Below are positions 44,857 to 57,339 of a stretch of DNA of 64,000 bases, in pieces. The DNA is taken from the NCBI GenBank assembly GCA_029948255.1, contig JALIZF010001718.1:1-64000 (forward strand), written 5' to 3'. The translations under genes were made by a program, and so were the position numbers. The number at the start of each line of letters is the position of its first letter. The stretch's first letter is position 1. The DNA is from Telmatactis stephensoni. Lineage: Eukaryota; Cnidaria; Anthozoa; Actiniaria; Isophelliidae. The notes beneath the pieces are model-generated. The model worked only from the letters and a program-made list of their open reading frames with translations. It had not been told where the DNA came from and ran no database searches.

Positions 44857-47150
44857 ATGAGTTTTGGAAAGTACAAAGACTGGACGACAACAAGTGAGTA
44901 AATCAATACACGCATCAGCTTCACAAACGTGATCATTTGTGTTAGTTGGTTTGATGTTTTACGGCTAGACTAGGCCTCGAAAAGCACTTTTATTTTGAAT
45001 TTTGTTTTGTTTTTGCAGTGAGAGAGGCCAGAACTCGCTCGGTTCCTGCAAACTTACCTTCTCATCTTAAAGAATACTTCAAAAAATCTTTAAAAGATGA
45101 AATAACTCACAGCAGGTTGGTAACACATGCGCAATAGTTTGTAAAAATGTACGCTCGTGTACGAATTATCTGCATAGCAACCACTCTGCGCCATCTAACA
45201 ACAACGACGCATGCATGCAGAAGGATTAGAAAGCAAAAACTGTTTCAGAAAATTCTATTTTCAAATGGAAAGTTGATATGCAATTCTTAACTATATTCGA
45301 AAATAAAAGTAAATTAAGTAAGGAATTACCAACAAGCAGGCTTTTTTATAAAAGTATACTTATACAGTTCTGCTGGACTCCTTTGCCCAAGGAGTGTATT
45401 CCCAGGAAGACCGATACATTTCTACAGGCTGCTAGGGGAATGGGTTTCTAAGTCAATTCTATTAGAAAAATTGTCCAAAGAGGTACCATTCATGACAATT
45501 TTGATATTTATTGTTAGAAAAAAATGTTTCTTTAATGAGGGCATAAACATTATTACCGGTGACCCGGTCATTGTAGTATTTACAAGCATGGTCGAGAAAG
45601 TTAATTTGAACTAGGGTTTGCCCAGAACAAATTCAGCCTCAGCTAGTGTTATATAAGTATTGTGTTATAGTGCAGATTTCGTATGAGTGTGAAAAGGACC
45701 GCGCCGTGCCGTGACCGTGTCAGTGCCGTGTTTCCTAGACTATATCAAAACATTCCGGAAAATTCTGCCGTAACCGCGCCGCGACCGTGCCGCGGCCTTT
45801 ACACATTCATACGAAATCTGCACTATAACATATTGTTATATAAGTTCGTTTAGTCCTATTATCCACTTTCCCTTTAGAGCCAGTTCCACCGATGGCCAAC
45901 AGAGATTTCAACATCCCCATGGATCCACGTACCAAGCGGAAAATGGAAGAGTGCGAGACAGACGGAAAGAAGCACTGCTACATGTCAGCAGAAATAACCC
46001 ACATCCATTCAAAATCCACTTTCCTTTCCAAACCGGAGATAGGGTTAGTACTGCATAAGAGAGTTTTATATTATTTTTCTAGTTCAAAAGTGGTTCCTAC
46101 ATACGTACTGGGTATGGTGTTCCATAATTATACGCATACATTTCTATGCATTTCACCATTGCGTCCACACCAAAGCGTTCTTTTGTCTAAGGTGCGAAAA
46201 CGGAGGGAAAAAGACGTGTTTTCAAATCTATCCCGATAAACGAGAGCAATTATTGAGCTAGTTGTGAAACTTGAACTGACTTTAAGACACCGTTGATACA
46301 CTCATATATTTCCCAACAGCGCGGCATGTTTTAGAATAGCTAGAAAACTCGCCGTGACTCAAATAAGAAAAAAATCAATTTTTTTCTTCTAATCAAAGAA
46401 AAACAATATTCGTTTATTTCCTAGATTTTTTCAAGGGATAAGTAAATATTCATGTATATGTATTCTTTTATATATCAGCTTAGCACCTACATGATTTGGC
46501 TGCCTCTGGAGCGGAACATCGACCATTCACCGTCTCTTCCTAAGATACATAATCCCAATAAATCTCGAGCATTACCATTGGGCAATACAGGAACAAGACA
46601 CCTAAAAAATGTTTACGAATCCTATAAAACCCCTGGTACATCAATGACAACTTATCAAGAAGAAATAGCAAGAATGCCATTATTAAAACAAAGAGGTAAT
46701 TAGAGATCATATCGTGCAATCTTGACGTTGTGCTCAAGATGTTTTGAACGGGAGGCAGGGGAGGGGAGTAATGTATCACGCAGCCAACATTCTTGTAACG
46801 TTGAGCGCAACAAGATTTCTTGGAGGGGAAGGGAGGGGCACTGCCGCATATGGCAAATTAATATTGCGAGGTACTGCGCAAGAAAGATTCTCTTGAGAAA
46901 CTGTCGACATACGTGGCAACTCGCGCGCAACCAAGCTCAGTATTTACAAAACGCCAACGCCTAAAACGCAAAGGAGGTAAAGGAGAGCAAAAAGACTAAA
47001 AGGGGTCGTTTTGCAAAAAAATGGATTATTTTCGATCAGACTGACAAGAACATGCATATCAATGAGTTTATTTCTATTTTATTTCCAGTCATGAATGACC
47101 ACTTCCCTACCATTTCCAAAGGAAGAAGCCTGGTTTATGCAGCAAACTAA
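44857..47150 (+). CDS. Unrecognised five-exon gene (192 residues)
   Basis: Exons 44857-44893, 45019-45115, 45878-46043, 46479-46695 and 47089-47150 join in phase with good donors (GTGAGT, GTTGGT, GTTAGT, GTAATT) and pyrimidine-rich acceptors, giving one uninterrupted frame with a stop at 47148-47150. The product starts MSFGKYKDWTTTMREARTRS, is basic, lacks a signal peptide or membrane span, and has a middle region (HSPSLPKIHNPNKSRALPLG, then YESYKTPGTSMTTYQEEI) of the short Pro/Tyr/Thr-rich style seen in axonemal and ciliary small proteins. That resemblance is impressionistic. The first exon is only 37 bp and the third exon reads in a different frame from the longest ORF at that site. I recognise no family. 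Confidence 0.65.
45665..45828. mobile_element. MITE family A, copy 1 (intron of the 192-residue gene)
   Basis: Termini TTATAGTGCAGATTTCGTAT / ATACGAAATCTGCACTATAA with a GC-rich centre of CCGTGCCG-like words. Related copies lie at 59836-59967 and 61452-61600. Confidence 0.8.
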
Positions 47151-49430
47151 TAGACGAAAACAACAGGCCATTTGCAGGATCTACTCATGTGATACAACTG
47201 ACAATGAACATACTTTTGTATGGGATTTTTATTTCCAATATTTTTTAAATTTCCTTTTTCATCCTTCCTTCCTTTCCTGTCTTTTTCATCCTTCTCTGAA
47301 ATAATGGTTTCCATTAAAAACAATAATATTGATAATAGTAGCATGTATCAGTCTAACCACATAAGTTGCTAAGGTAATCTAATTCCGTTAGATCATGTTC
47401 TTATCAAAGATATTCAGTGAATTTCAAATATTCTATGACACCCTGACTTGACTAAGCACATTATAAAAGTGACCATTTGGCAGTAATAGACACTGCACAA
47501 TGGCAGCTTCAACAGATTAAGCATCATATTAATTTGATGGACAAAATGGCAATTTTTATTTTTTACTAGACATGGTTTCAGCTTTTCCCCCTTTTCTTTT
47601 TCTTTTCTTTTTTTTTCATTGGGCTTCCTGTCTTTTTGGGGCTTCCTTTTCTGTTAGTGTTTGCCGTCAAAGGAAGCCCAACGAAAAAAAAAAAAAAAAA
47701 AAAGAGAGAAAAGTGGAAGGGTCCAGGAACTGGACTAGGGAGGTGTGAATAAACACAGCAAATACTTTCAATTTCCACTGGGTTTTGTCCAAGAGAAGGT
47801 TTTTGTGATGACTAATTTATATGTCAAAAGAGTGTCTGTATAAATTGAGTGTTTGGTCAACATTATTAACCTTGTGTGATTAAAAGTTTGGTAACTGTGA
47901 AATGGTCTATTTGTCAGTATATAATAGGTGCCATTAATTATATTATCAACACACAGTGTTAAAGATAGCATAATATATAAATCTGTTAAATACATACACT
48001 TCCAATGATTTGTAAAATTTAAAATATTGTTTTTAGTGTTTTGAAATTAATATACAAATCTAATATATTTAATTAAAGCTGTAGCCTGCAAATAATGATG
48101 TTCATAATGATTCTAATAGTTTCTTTTGGATGCTTCTGGTCTTATTACTCTGGGTACTAGAGGCCAATTTGTTTTATACTTTTCACTTTATACTATGCAG
48201 AGTGCCTTCAGCCTGACAAGACAAAAAAGGGCTCACCATGGGATAATAGAGAAAAAGATTAGGCTCTGGTTCCCAGGGTATGGTCCTATCTATGTAAAAA
48301 CTAACAATAAATAATTCTACTTGTCATTGATCACTTACTGTGTAATAAATACTAATTATTCATTCCATGAAGGTTGCCTTCAAACAAATGGATGACAGGT
48401 TAATGAAACATATTTGACAGTGCTGGTGCAATCCCCTTTTAATCTCTCAATCTTGGTCGCACACTCCTCATGACATTTCTTCTTTACCTTTGATCTCAGT
48501 GGAGTATGGTGAGGAACCATGAGAATATGCACCCAAAATAAAAGCTGTCAAAAGCAATGGAGCACATTTTTGTATGACTATGAAAAAGGCCTCTATGAGA
48601 GGGAGCTGTTTTTACAGGCTAGACTAATTAGCCTTAACAATTTGATAAGTTTATCTTTACATTTTGCAATAAAAGTAAAATTCCTTTCTTATATTCCTGT
48701 GTTGTAAACTAAGGCAAGAGACTGGGGGGGGGGGGGGGGGGAAGAGAAGGGAAGGCACTACTATTACCATCCATTGTTACTTTTCATTTTACCATTCCCT
48801 AATTGGCTAGATTAAACAGCTACACATGTATACAGTGAGACAAAATAGAAGTGAAGGGTATGCCATAAGGATCTAACTGTGCCAGTGAATTTGTTTGTGT
48901 AAGCTCACAGATCAGCAAGTGCATGAGCTATTCAAGACCAAGATTTGAGCTGTGATCATTGAATTTAGAACAATGTTCAAAGCCATATTCAGAAGTTCAC
49001 ATGAACATATCATACCTGAAATATGGCTCAGAATACTAGTTAATTGAGTTTATCAGTCAGAAATATTTCCCGGTGCTTGCAAACTGAGGATCCTTCACAA
49101 ATCTTCAGTCTTACTTTGACATAAATTTGAAATTCTTATTTTGGAAATTGAATTGATTTACCCTTACCAGATTTTAATTTTGACAGCTAACTGAAAATTT
49201 GCTTCCAATCCTTTATTCCCCTTTTGTAATTGGTTTATATCTGAAGTTATTTTGAGACTTCTGGAAGTTTTCATGCATAACTAATAAGGAGACACCACCA
49301 AAAATAACAATGGACAGTAGCAGGTGGTCCCTTCCCCTCCCTCCCTTTCTCCCTCCCTCCTAGTTCCCAGTTTATCATCCCAAAATCCCCACACAGAAAC
49401 ACCTGCCATGTGGGCTACTCTTACATTAGA
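47151..49430. other. Intergenic region between two convergent genes
   Basis: Nothing codes convincingly. It includes an inverted repeat at about 47625-47700 (GGGCTTCCTTT...AAAGGAAGCCC, with a poly-A run of about 20), a poly-G run of 17 or so at 48725-48741, and otherwise AT-rich sequence. The 3' ends of the neighbouring genes face each other across it. Confidence 0.6.
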
Positions 49431-52400
49431 TTACACTGTATGGATTGACACTTGATTTGGATCTGCACAGCGGAATTCTTCTACAGTTGGACACATGGTA
49501 GCAATAACTCTCAGTATCTCTGATATTGTTAATCTTTCCTGTGGATCCACTTGTAGTATACTTCGTATGAGGATATTAAAGTCTGTTGAATAAGGACTGT
49601 AAAGAACAAAAAAAACGATATTAGGCCTTGTTTTCATGAGCAGATCAAAGTAACACAATGCTCATTATATGTCTGTAGAAGTTAGTAAGAGAATTATTAA
49701 TGGAATATATTATTGACCTAACCTACACTGGAGACCTTTAGTTTCACGTAAACGGGAAAGGGCAGACGGCGAAGAGGATCACATGACCTGCTTTTAATGC
49801 ATCTGACATTTACATTCAAAGGTCAGTCATTTTGCATTTGCCGTAAACGCGGAATGTTATACTCACGTTTAAATGTCAAACGTGTGTCGCCAGGCGCGAA
49901 AAAAGCAGGTCACATGATCCTCTCCACGGTCTGCGGTTTCACGTATACGTGGAGCTAAAGGTTTCCACTGTTTAGGAATGTCAAACCTGTTTGATGGAAT
50001 TTGAATGTTTCCACTCAGAGCTGAAAGTGCAGAACCATCACAGGGACTCTCACCTAGTTGTAGAATAACAAACAATCATTCCAACATAATAGCATAGCTA
50101 ATATTGTAAATTTAGAAATTTAAATTTCCTGTGTCTCATGCAGTGGGTACATTAAGGGCTAAACACTAGACAAATTGACCAGCTGTGAACAAGTCTTGCT
50201 GGGTTTTGCCTGGTTGTCTTGAGAAACTCAAACCAACTTTTGATATCTAAATATCTGTAGTCTTGCACAGCCAGATGCCCTCCAGTGTAAAATCTTAATG
50301 AACCCCCTATTGATAACAAGTTCGAAATGTTACCAGCATACCATATGCCATGGCATAAAGAGTACATCCAAGAGACCAAATATCTGTCTTCTCATCAATT
50401 TCACAGTGAGAAGGTACTTCAAACAACTCTGGAGCTCTAACAAGAAATGTGAAATTATTACTGTTTTCAAGATTTCTACATGTACACTAAACAACAACAT
50501 GAACAACAACGATAACAACAACAACAAGCAAAATCTAACTCACCTATAAGCAGCAGTACATTGCTGGGCACATACTTCTTGCAATGCAAGAGCCTCACGT
50601 CTACAGAAAAATAAATATATTTACATTGTACTCAGTTGTCCATGTAAGCTATGAACGATAGATGATAATTTAAATGTTACTTTACTAACAGGACAGAACA
50701 ATAAGAAATCAGTGAATCAAAATTACACTAACCATAATTGAAGAGATCCCTGCAAAAATAGCAAGTGATCTCTGATTAAACACAGAATTCACACTGGGCT
50801 GGCAGTGTACTGAAATCAGCATTTTAAAGCGTGCTTTTGAATAACTTTTTATAGTCAAGTCCAATCAACTTCACATTTTACATGTGAAGAGTACTCACCC
50901 AAAGGAAAATTTTCTTCTTTTCACTTTCACAAATGTTACAATTTTTGGTTGGAAATTGACATCATCAATTTAGAGGGAAATTGAAAATGAGGGTTATGCA
51001 AAATTTTAATTATCTCTTCAGTTTTGAATATATCTCAACGAGCTCTTTCACATGTGCCTATTAAAATTTTGCATAACCCTCGTTTTCAATTTCCCTCTAA
51101 AATGATGACATCATTTTCCTGCCAAAAAACCGTAACATTTGTAAAAGTGAAAAGAAGAAAATTTTTCTTTGGGTGATTACTCTTCACATGTAAAATTTGA
51201 AGATGATCGGACTTGACTATAAAAAGTACACAAAAAGTCACACTTTAAACTGCTGATTTCACTACACTGCCAGCCCAGCCTGATTCTCTTTAGGAAATAA
51301 AAAAACTGTTTGGGAGAATGTATACTTTGATCAGAGTGCACTTGGTTGTTTTTGCACTGATGTCTTCAATCAGTTTATTGTGTAGAATAAATAAAGAGGT
51401 GTTATGTGACCAATGATAATTATACCCCCACTAGAAGGATCCTATTGGGTACATAGTAAGCACTTCTTAAATTTATCTTGTCAATGAATAAAGTAGGAGA
51501 ATTAAGTTGCCTGTCTTCTCTCCTACTAGACATAATTAGTTTATTGTATATACTTACCTTGATGTAATGGAGCAACGAGCCTTAGTCACACTCCCCAAGT
51601 CAAAAACAATGACAGTACAATTAGGTCCTAATAGAAGGTTATGAGGCTGGAAATTAAAGTTAGTGGTGTCATGAAATTTCTTTTGCCCAGATCACTCAGT
51701 TCTCCCTTAAGGCTAATTTACATGATACAATTTTTGCCTACATATTGTTGCATACAACAACCCTACAACTTGTTACAACTGTAGCAAGCAACAAAGGTTG
51801 TTAACCATGTTAACGTTTTGTTTGTAACAGCAGTAACAGTTGTAAGCAAATTGTAGGGGTTGTTGCATGCAACAAGTTGTAAGCAAAAATTGTATTGTGT
51901 AAATTGGCCTTATCAATCATCTTTCCATTGATGTTTTTAAGAGCCCTGTAAGTATATACTATTTACTATTAATATATAACTAATGTTATTTGTTATAAGA
52001 TTTTTTTACAGTGTCTAGACCTATTGTTTGGCATGGATACAAATGAAAGACAAACTAATGTAACATAATGTACCTTTATATCCCTGTGAGCCAGTGGTGG
52101 AGATAGTGAGTGAAATGCTGCAATAGCCTGACAGGCTGATCTGAAGAGTTTTAAGATATGTGACTCAGGAGCAGGATTTCCAGAACCTACTGTCTTCTCT
52201 ATTAAATCCTGTACAGTACCATCCTACACAATTAGATCACAATAAATTGTTCAATTTTGTCATTACTCTGTAAAGATGTGTGCAGGGGTTGTATATAGAC
52301 TAGCAGTTGCATGCAGTCTGTAAGTAAACCCACCTGGAAAATGACAATCCTCTTTGGACATTGTGAAATACACTAAATATAACTGAAGTGTTCAAAATGA

Positions 52401-55400
52401 AATCAAATCTTTTTAAAAAAAGTGATTCAAACTAATGCAGTTCAAAATGGTATCATTGGGCTTGTCTAAGCCTAAATATCAAAATCCCTGATAATTTTTA
52501 GTAAATATATATAAAAATTTAAAGAAAGCCTGAAATTCTTGGCTAGCAACAGTCTTTAGTTAGTCCATGAAAGTTGTTATTCTAAATCTAAATCTAAATT
52601 TATTTAATATCTGCAAAGTTTATCACATCACTGCAGATAGTTATTAATATGCAAATTTTCTCTTCTAATGAAATTAATGACTTTGATCAGGTCAGATGGT
52701 TGAATGCCCTATGAGGGACAGGGAAAAAAATCCCTGACTTAAAGGTATGGTAATACGAGCAACAAAATCACTCAACTTGTCTTGCAGCATTGTTGTGAAA
52801 CGAGTTGAAGAGTGATGCTGTGCATTTTTCTACCCGAAAACAAACTTGTCTCACAACAAAATAGTTTGCTGCGAGTTGAAAAAGTCTGTTGCAGCAAGTA
52901 GACAGTCGCTCAACTTTTTGCAACAAAATTTCATGATGTTGCACATACATGTATTACCACCCCAAAGTCAACTTGTCTCACAGCAAACTGCAAAATGGCT
53001 TCCTTCCTGTTTGTGATTGATCTAATCAGAAGTCAGGATTCACTCAACTTACAGCATACTATTTTTTTGTGAGACAAGTTTGTTTTCAGATGGAAAACGC
53101 GCAGCATTGCTCTTCAACTTGTTTCGCAGCAATGTTGCGAGACAAGGTGAGAGTGAACCCACAACGTACCCCTAGCTGGCATACATGTCCAGTGCTCAAC
53201 CAACTGAGCTATCGAGTCAGCTGGAGCTATCATGGGTACTGCCGCATAGGGAAATGGTTTTGGATATAAACAAGATAGCTGCTTGTCACTGTGATAAATG
53301 GATGTGTACTGAGATAAATGGATACAAAGACTTTGCAGTCATGCTTTCAAAGCAAAAACACAGCAAATGTATGTAATTTCTTATATTTCTTCAAATAAAT
53401 CACTGTGGGGATTGATCTTAATACTTTATAGAGAAGTCAATCAACACAAACATGAAAGAGAGCAATGTGCATGATGATTGCAATTAATAATTATAACTTC
53501 ACTGATATTCTGAAGCTGATAACAGGTAAAATGGTGAACATTATGAATGCAGCATCACAACATTGTGGTGGTAGTCACATCTCTCAATAGAGAAATACGA
53601 TACATTTGATATTTCATGTACCATTCAAGTGTTGCATTGCATCTATTTAAACTATTTACTCCAATTAGAGGTTGTACCTTGTAATATTCCAGCACCATTC
53701 GAGCCTCTTTGTAGCTTGCTTTGGTAACGACCTCCACATCATAGAGAGCCATGACATTTGGGTGCTCTATAGCTCTGTGTGCTGCTACTTCATTTTCAAA
53801 TGCCTAATAACAAAAGAGACATACATACATATTTATTAATCCTTTAAGTAATTATACTGTACAGGATGCTAAAGGCAATATATGTACTGTTCATACATAC
53901 TGCATACACAAAACATTTTTAACTTAGCCCTAGAAACAGGGTGGTGCAATATATCATGAGTAACAAGAGAAATTACATATACCTCCTCCTGTTCTTGTAA
54001 CTGCAAACGCATTCGTTTCTAAACATAATAAGATTAACATTTTCTGATGAGAATTTTCATTTTCATACTTATTAAATCTGTATCTCTCTGTACGTTTTGC
54101 CAAGGTAATATATTTTTAATATTAATAGAGGATATTAAATCATGCCACAGAGATACAGTTTTTATCTTTGAGTGCTGAAATGTCTTACAAGTCAGTGCAG
54201 TGGATAAGTACTGTTTTCAACATGATAAGATCAATGTTTATCTATAGACCCTTATCACACTCTTATGACATTAAAAATATTCTATTTATTGAAAAAACGA
54301 ACTCACTATCAAATTAATCCACCAATATTAGTAAAATTGCAGGGTTTTTATGAATTTTTGAAGCTATAGATATTCTTGTGGAATTTTTATAAAGAAATGT
54401 ATGTTTTTAGCATGATAACAAGGCTCACTGGGCATGTGATGCCCATCCCACCGTACAATTCTTTGTAATTTTATAAAATGCTAAGTTTTTAAAAAAACTT
54501 TTTTTTCTGATAAATCATATAATTTATAATGTCACTCTTGCGTGATATGGTTCTATAGATAAAATATTTCAGAAGTAGCTTACCAATGCATAGCAATGTT
54601 TGCCTTTCTTTACAAGGTGTACATAAGAAAATGCTGAAAATAATATTTAATATCAAATCAATTGTTTCTTTGAGTCTTGTGGTGTGTACTTAAAGGTATA
54701 TTATTTAATAGTACTGGTGCATTTGATGCAAGACGTTTGTTGTTTTGCCCAGACATCACGTGATATATTTTTGCTATTTAATTGGCTAATGGATAATTGA
54801 GAGTGCCTGCATGAGAAAATTGCTCACAATCTCTGCAGATGCTGCAACTAATTGGCTACGTGGGGCCCAAAATATCAAACAAAACATAAAATCGGTGCAT
54901 TGCCTCGCGAGTCATGTAACAGAGCAAAATCTATGTGCACATGGTGAGAAATCGGCTAAGCTAAGTGCCTCGCGTGGCAGTTTCCTCACGCTGTTTCTCA
55001 GCGTGTGTGGTGGGCTTAAACAGCTACGTGTTTCTTCATCAGTGAGAGTACAAAACATTATTGATAACTAAACATACTAGCTATACAGCTGATTTCAGTG
55101 TGAGTGGGATTTGAAGCATAACCCTAAAATTTTAACAAATTCAAACAAAATCTATTCCAGATAGCCAAAAAAATAACTCAGCAGGGATTTGATAACAGCT
55201 GAACAAGCCAAGATTGCCTGATAGTCGACATCGTCTCCAGCTGTTTTCAAAACCAGACAAGATGTTTTCATGGTGTGCTTGCAGTAAAACATTAATTCAC
55301 ACACCACAAACTGTCCAGTCCTAAATAATTTTTGTAGTCAAGGTTTAATTTTGATATATCAGGTTTCCTATGACTACTAAACGGTTGTCAAATACAGAAA

Positions 55401-55730
55401 TTAAGATTCACAGTAAAAAGAATGATGACTTTGCAGTATGAATTAATGTCAACAATAAGCTTTAACACAAGTCAATAAGACAGGTATAGCGACTGCATTA
55501 TAATTGCACAAATAACTGACAACATTTATCATGCCAGGTCTATCCTATAAGCTATTCCATTTTGAGGGTTTTGAGAAAAGACGTCAATTTTGGACCAAGC
55601 TAAGCAGTTAATCCCATAAACTCTAAAATTGAGTCAACTTACCGCCTTCGCCAAGATCGCGAATTACACGGTAACGAGTACCGTTTACTGTCACTGAACC
55701 AGGACAGACTCGAGAACAAAATAAACCCAT
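49431..55730 (-). CDS. STK16: Serine/threonine-protein kinase 16 (STK16, NAK family)
   Basis: Membrane-associated kinase of the Golgi/trans-Golgi system in animals. Ten exons with matching phases: 55730-55643, 54633-54584, 54018-53983, 53803-53678, 52223-52074, 51646-51558, 50600-50544, 50436-50342, 50053-49987, 49596-49431; 307 residues (human 305). The N-terminus MGLFCSRVC fits myristoylation at Gly2 and palmitoylation at nearby Cys. Kinase motifs: glycine loop GEGAFSYV (~27-34), lysine K47 (YALKRM), catalytic HRDIKPHN (H146-N153), DLG at 166-168 (Leu replaces Phe of DFG, as in STK16 orthologues), and APELF; DIWSLGC follows. All catalytic residues are present, so the enzyme should be active. 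The exon-9 donor (CAG|GTTTGA) is non-consensus, but the phase agrees with the final exon. Introns hold several hairpin elements. Confidence 0.92.
49722..49975. mobile_element. MITE in STK16 intron 9
   Basis: Termini ACACTGGAGACCTTTAG / CTAAAGGTTTCCACTGT, with longer imperfect arms that include CACATGACCTGCTTTT / AAGCAGGTCACATGATCCTC. The right end lies about 12 bp from the exon-9 donor. Confidence 0.75.
50788..51286. repeat. ~500-bp imperfect palindrome in STK16 intron 6
   Basis: Arms of ~220-240 bp: CACACTGGGCTGGCAGTGTA...AGTCAAGTCC...CACATTTTACATGTGAAGAG...GGTTATGCAAAATTTTAAT pair with the inverted sequence from 51060 to 51286. The centre is ~45 bp. Non-coding. Confidence 0.85.
51709..51912. 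mobile_element. MITE with AGGCYAATTTACA termini and TA flanks, STK16 intron 5
   Basis: TAAGGCTAATTTACATGATACAATTTTTGC / GCAAAAATTGTATTGTGTAAATTGGCCTTA. The TA on each outer side fits Tc1/mariner-type target choice. Inside, the words TTGTTGCAT/ATGCAACAA recur. Confidence 0.75.
52740..53150. repeat. Inverted-repeat element with CAACTTGTCTYGCAGCA words, STK16 intron 4
   Basis: CTCAACTTGTCTTGCAGCATTGTTGTGAAACGAG (52773) and CGAAAACAAACTTGTCTCAC (52835) recur inverted at about 53065-53150. Shorter copies lie between. Non-coding; the open frames across it are translations of the repeat. Confidence 0.7.
53150..53245 (-). repeat. tRNA-derived SINE head
   Basis: On the minus strand, GACTCGATAGCTCAGTTGG matches a tRNA A-box region (TAGCTCAGTTGG), followed by GAGCACTGGAC and, ~35 bp on, GTGGGTTCACTCTC resembling a B box. 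It does not fold as a complete functional tRNA. Confidence 0.6.
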
Positions 55731-57339
55731 GATCACAGTTTGGGGTTTGATGGAAAGTAATGATCGGAAAGGAGAAAAATTCTTCTACTTTCACGACATT
55801 GTAATTATCGTCTCTCATCTGCTTCTCATCTGTAATTGGTTCTAGGTCCCACGCGGGCATATATAACACAGGAAGCCTTTTAAAAACAAACTCACAAGCA
55901 AATTGGAAGAAAGGAAACAAAAAAAGAATTATAAGTTGAAATGCACGGCTTCGCATTCACACTTATTAGATTTTATATTCTATCTAACAGAAATTTCATT
56001 ATTCAGATGAGCATAGAGAAAAACTACACATACGCAAAATAAGAGTACTAATGTTTGTAAATAAGAAAATAGAGAGAAGAAAAAACAAGATGCAAACAGC
56101 AACAAAAAGTAAAGAAAGGGGCGGTGGGGGGGGGGGGGGGGGGAAGAAAGAAAGAAAAAAAGCATGACATTGCGTTTACGGCAAACGCGAAATAACTCAC
56201 TTCGCAACGCAAGGGCAAATGGCAAACGCAAAAATAGTAAATGGCAACGTCCGCGACGCAAAAACAACAACAACAACAACAACAACAACAGGTCACGTGA
56301 GCCTCTCTGCCGTCGACTGTCGTTTCCCGTGTACGTAATGCTTAAATTTTCTAATGAGGACTTTGCAACTGGTGGAAGGCCAGTATCGACAGCGCTTTGG
56401 AGAGGGAGAGCTGGGTGTATGTGCAGTCATCTTGATTTAGGAGAGCGCTGGGCCTAGGACCTACCTTGTCCAAGAACTCCTACGCAGAAAAATACGCGCC
56501 AAAATATCCCTGAGGGACTTATTTATACTAAATTATCCTAGCACTTCTCATTTGATAAAATCAGCAAAAATTATGCTCGTTTACCCAAATTATGCCAAAA
56601 ATTGTATTATACCAATTGTATTATACCATCACAGTCGAGAAAAGCCTAGCGGTAGAATTCTTGGATGACTATAAAAAATCAGGCTCGAGGATCGAAGGAG
56701 AGGGGGGTGCGCATAAAAAATATCAAAAACAAAAGGGGGCCACGAATAATCCACAGCGCTTTTTTAAAAAACTGGAACAGATTTTTAATGTGATTTTCAA
56801 ATTTGAAAATTGATCGGTAAACTACATTGTCAAGTTAAGAAGTTATTATTCACTCTCATCACTTATGATGAATTCACTTTCACTTGATATTTCCTTATAA
56901 TGTAAACAGTAATGTTCAGGATACAATCATGCAAAAACCTTGTCTGCAATGCTCCGAGGCAAGTTAGTGATAAGTCTGCTTGAAGCTTCATTCGATCGAA
57001 AGTAAATATTTTCTGATTTCTGCTATATATATGCTCAGCATATCGACCCAGAGATGTATATATTTGCCGCAATTCCCGCAGCGCCTTGATAGGGCGGTTA
57101 TTGTGGAACATAAGTTTAGTGTTGGTTTGTTTCTTCTCTTGTTTGCTGTAAAATGAGTTGAGGCATTTTGTAAAGAAAGTATTAAGACGTTCACAGCAAG
57201 GTTTCCCAATAGTAAAAAGATTTTATTGTGTAAAACATTTAAAATAAACTCTACTGGCACTTCCATTACTAAAATATAATGCTATCGCATCAGTGATACC
57301 ATCATTTGCTATATATCACAACACTGGTACGGTTTTATG
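55731..57339. other. Intergenic region upstream of STK16
   Basis: STK16 promoter side. It contains a poly-G run (~56125-56143), a CAA microsatellite (56265-56290) and, around 56160-56335, a sequence related in words (AGGTCACGTGA, GTTTACGG) to the MITE at 49722-49975. No gene seen. Confidence 0.55.

Noticed and set aside
53150..53245. Functional tRNA gene
   Set aside because: A- and B-box-like words are present but the sequence does not make a full cloverleaf; more likely a SINE.
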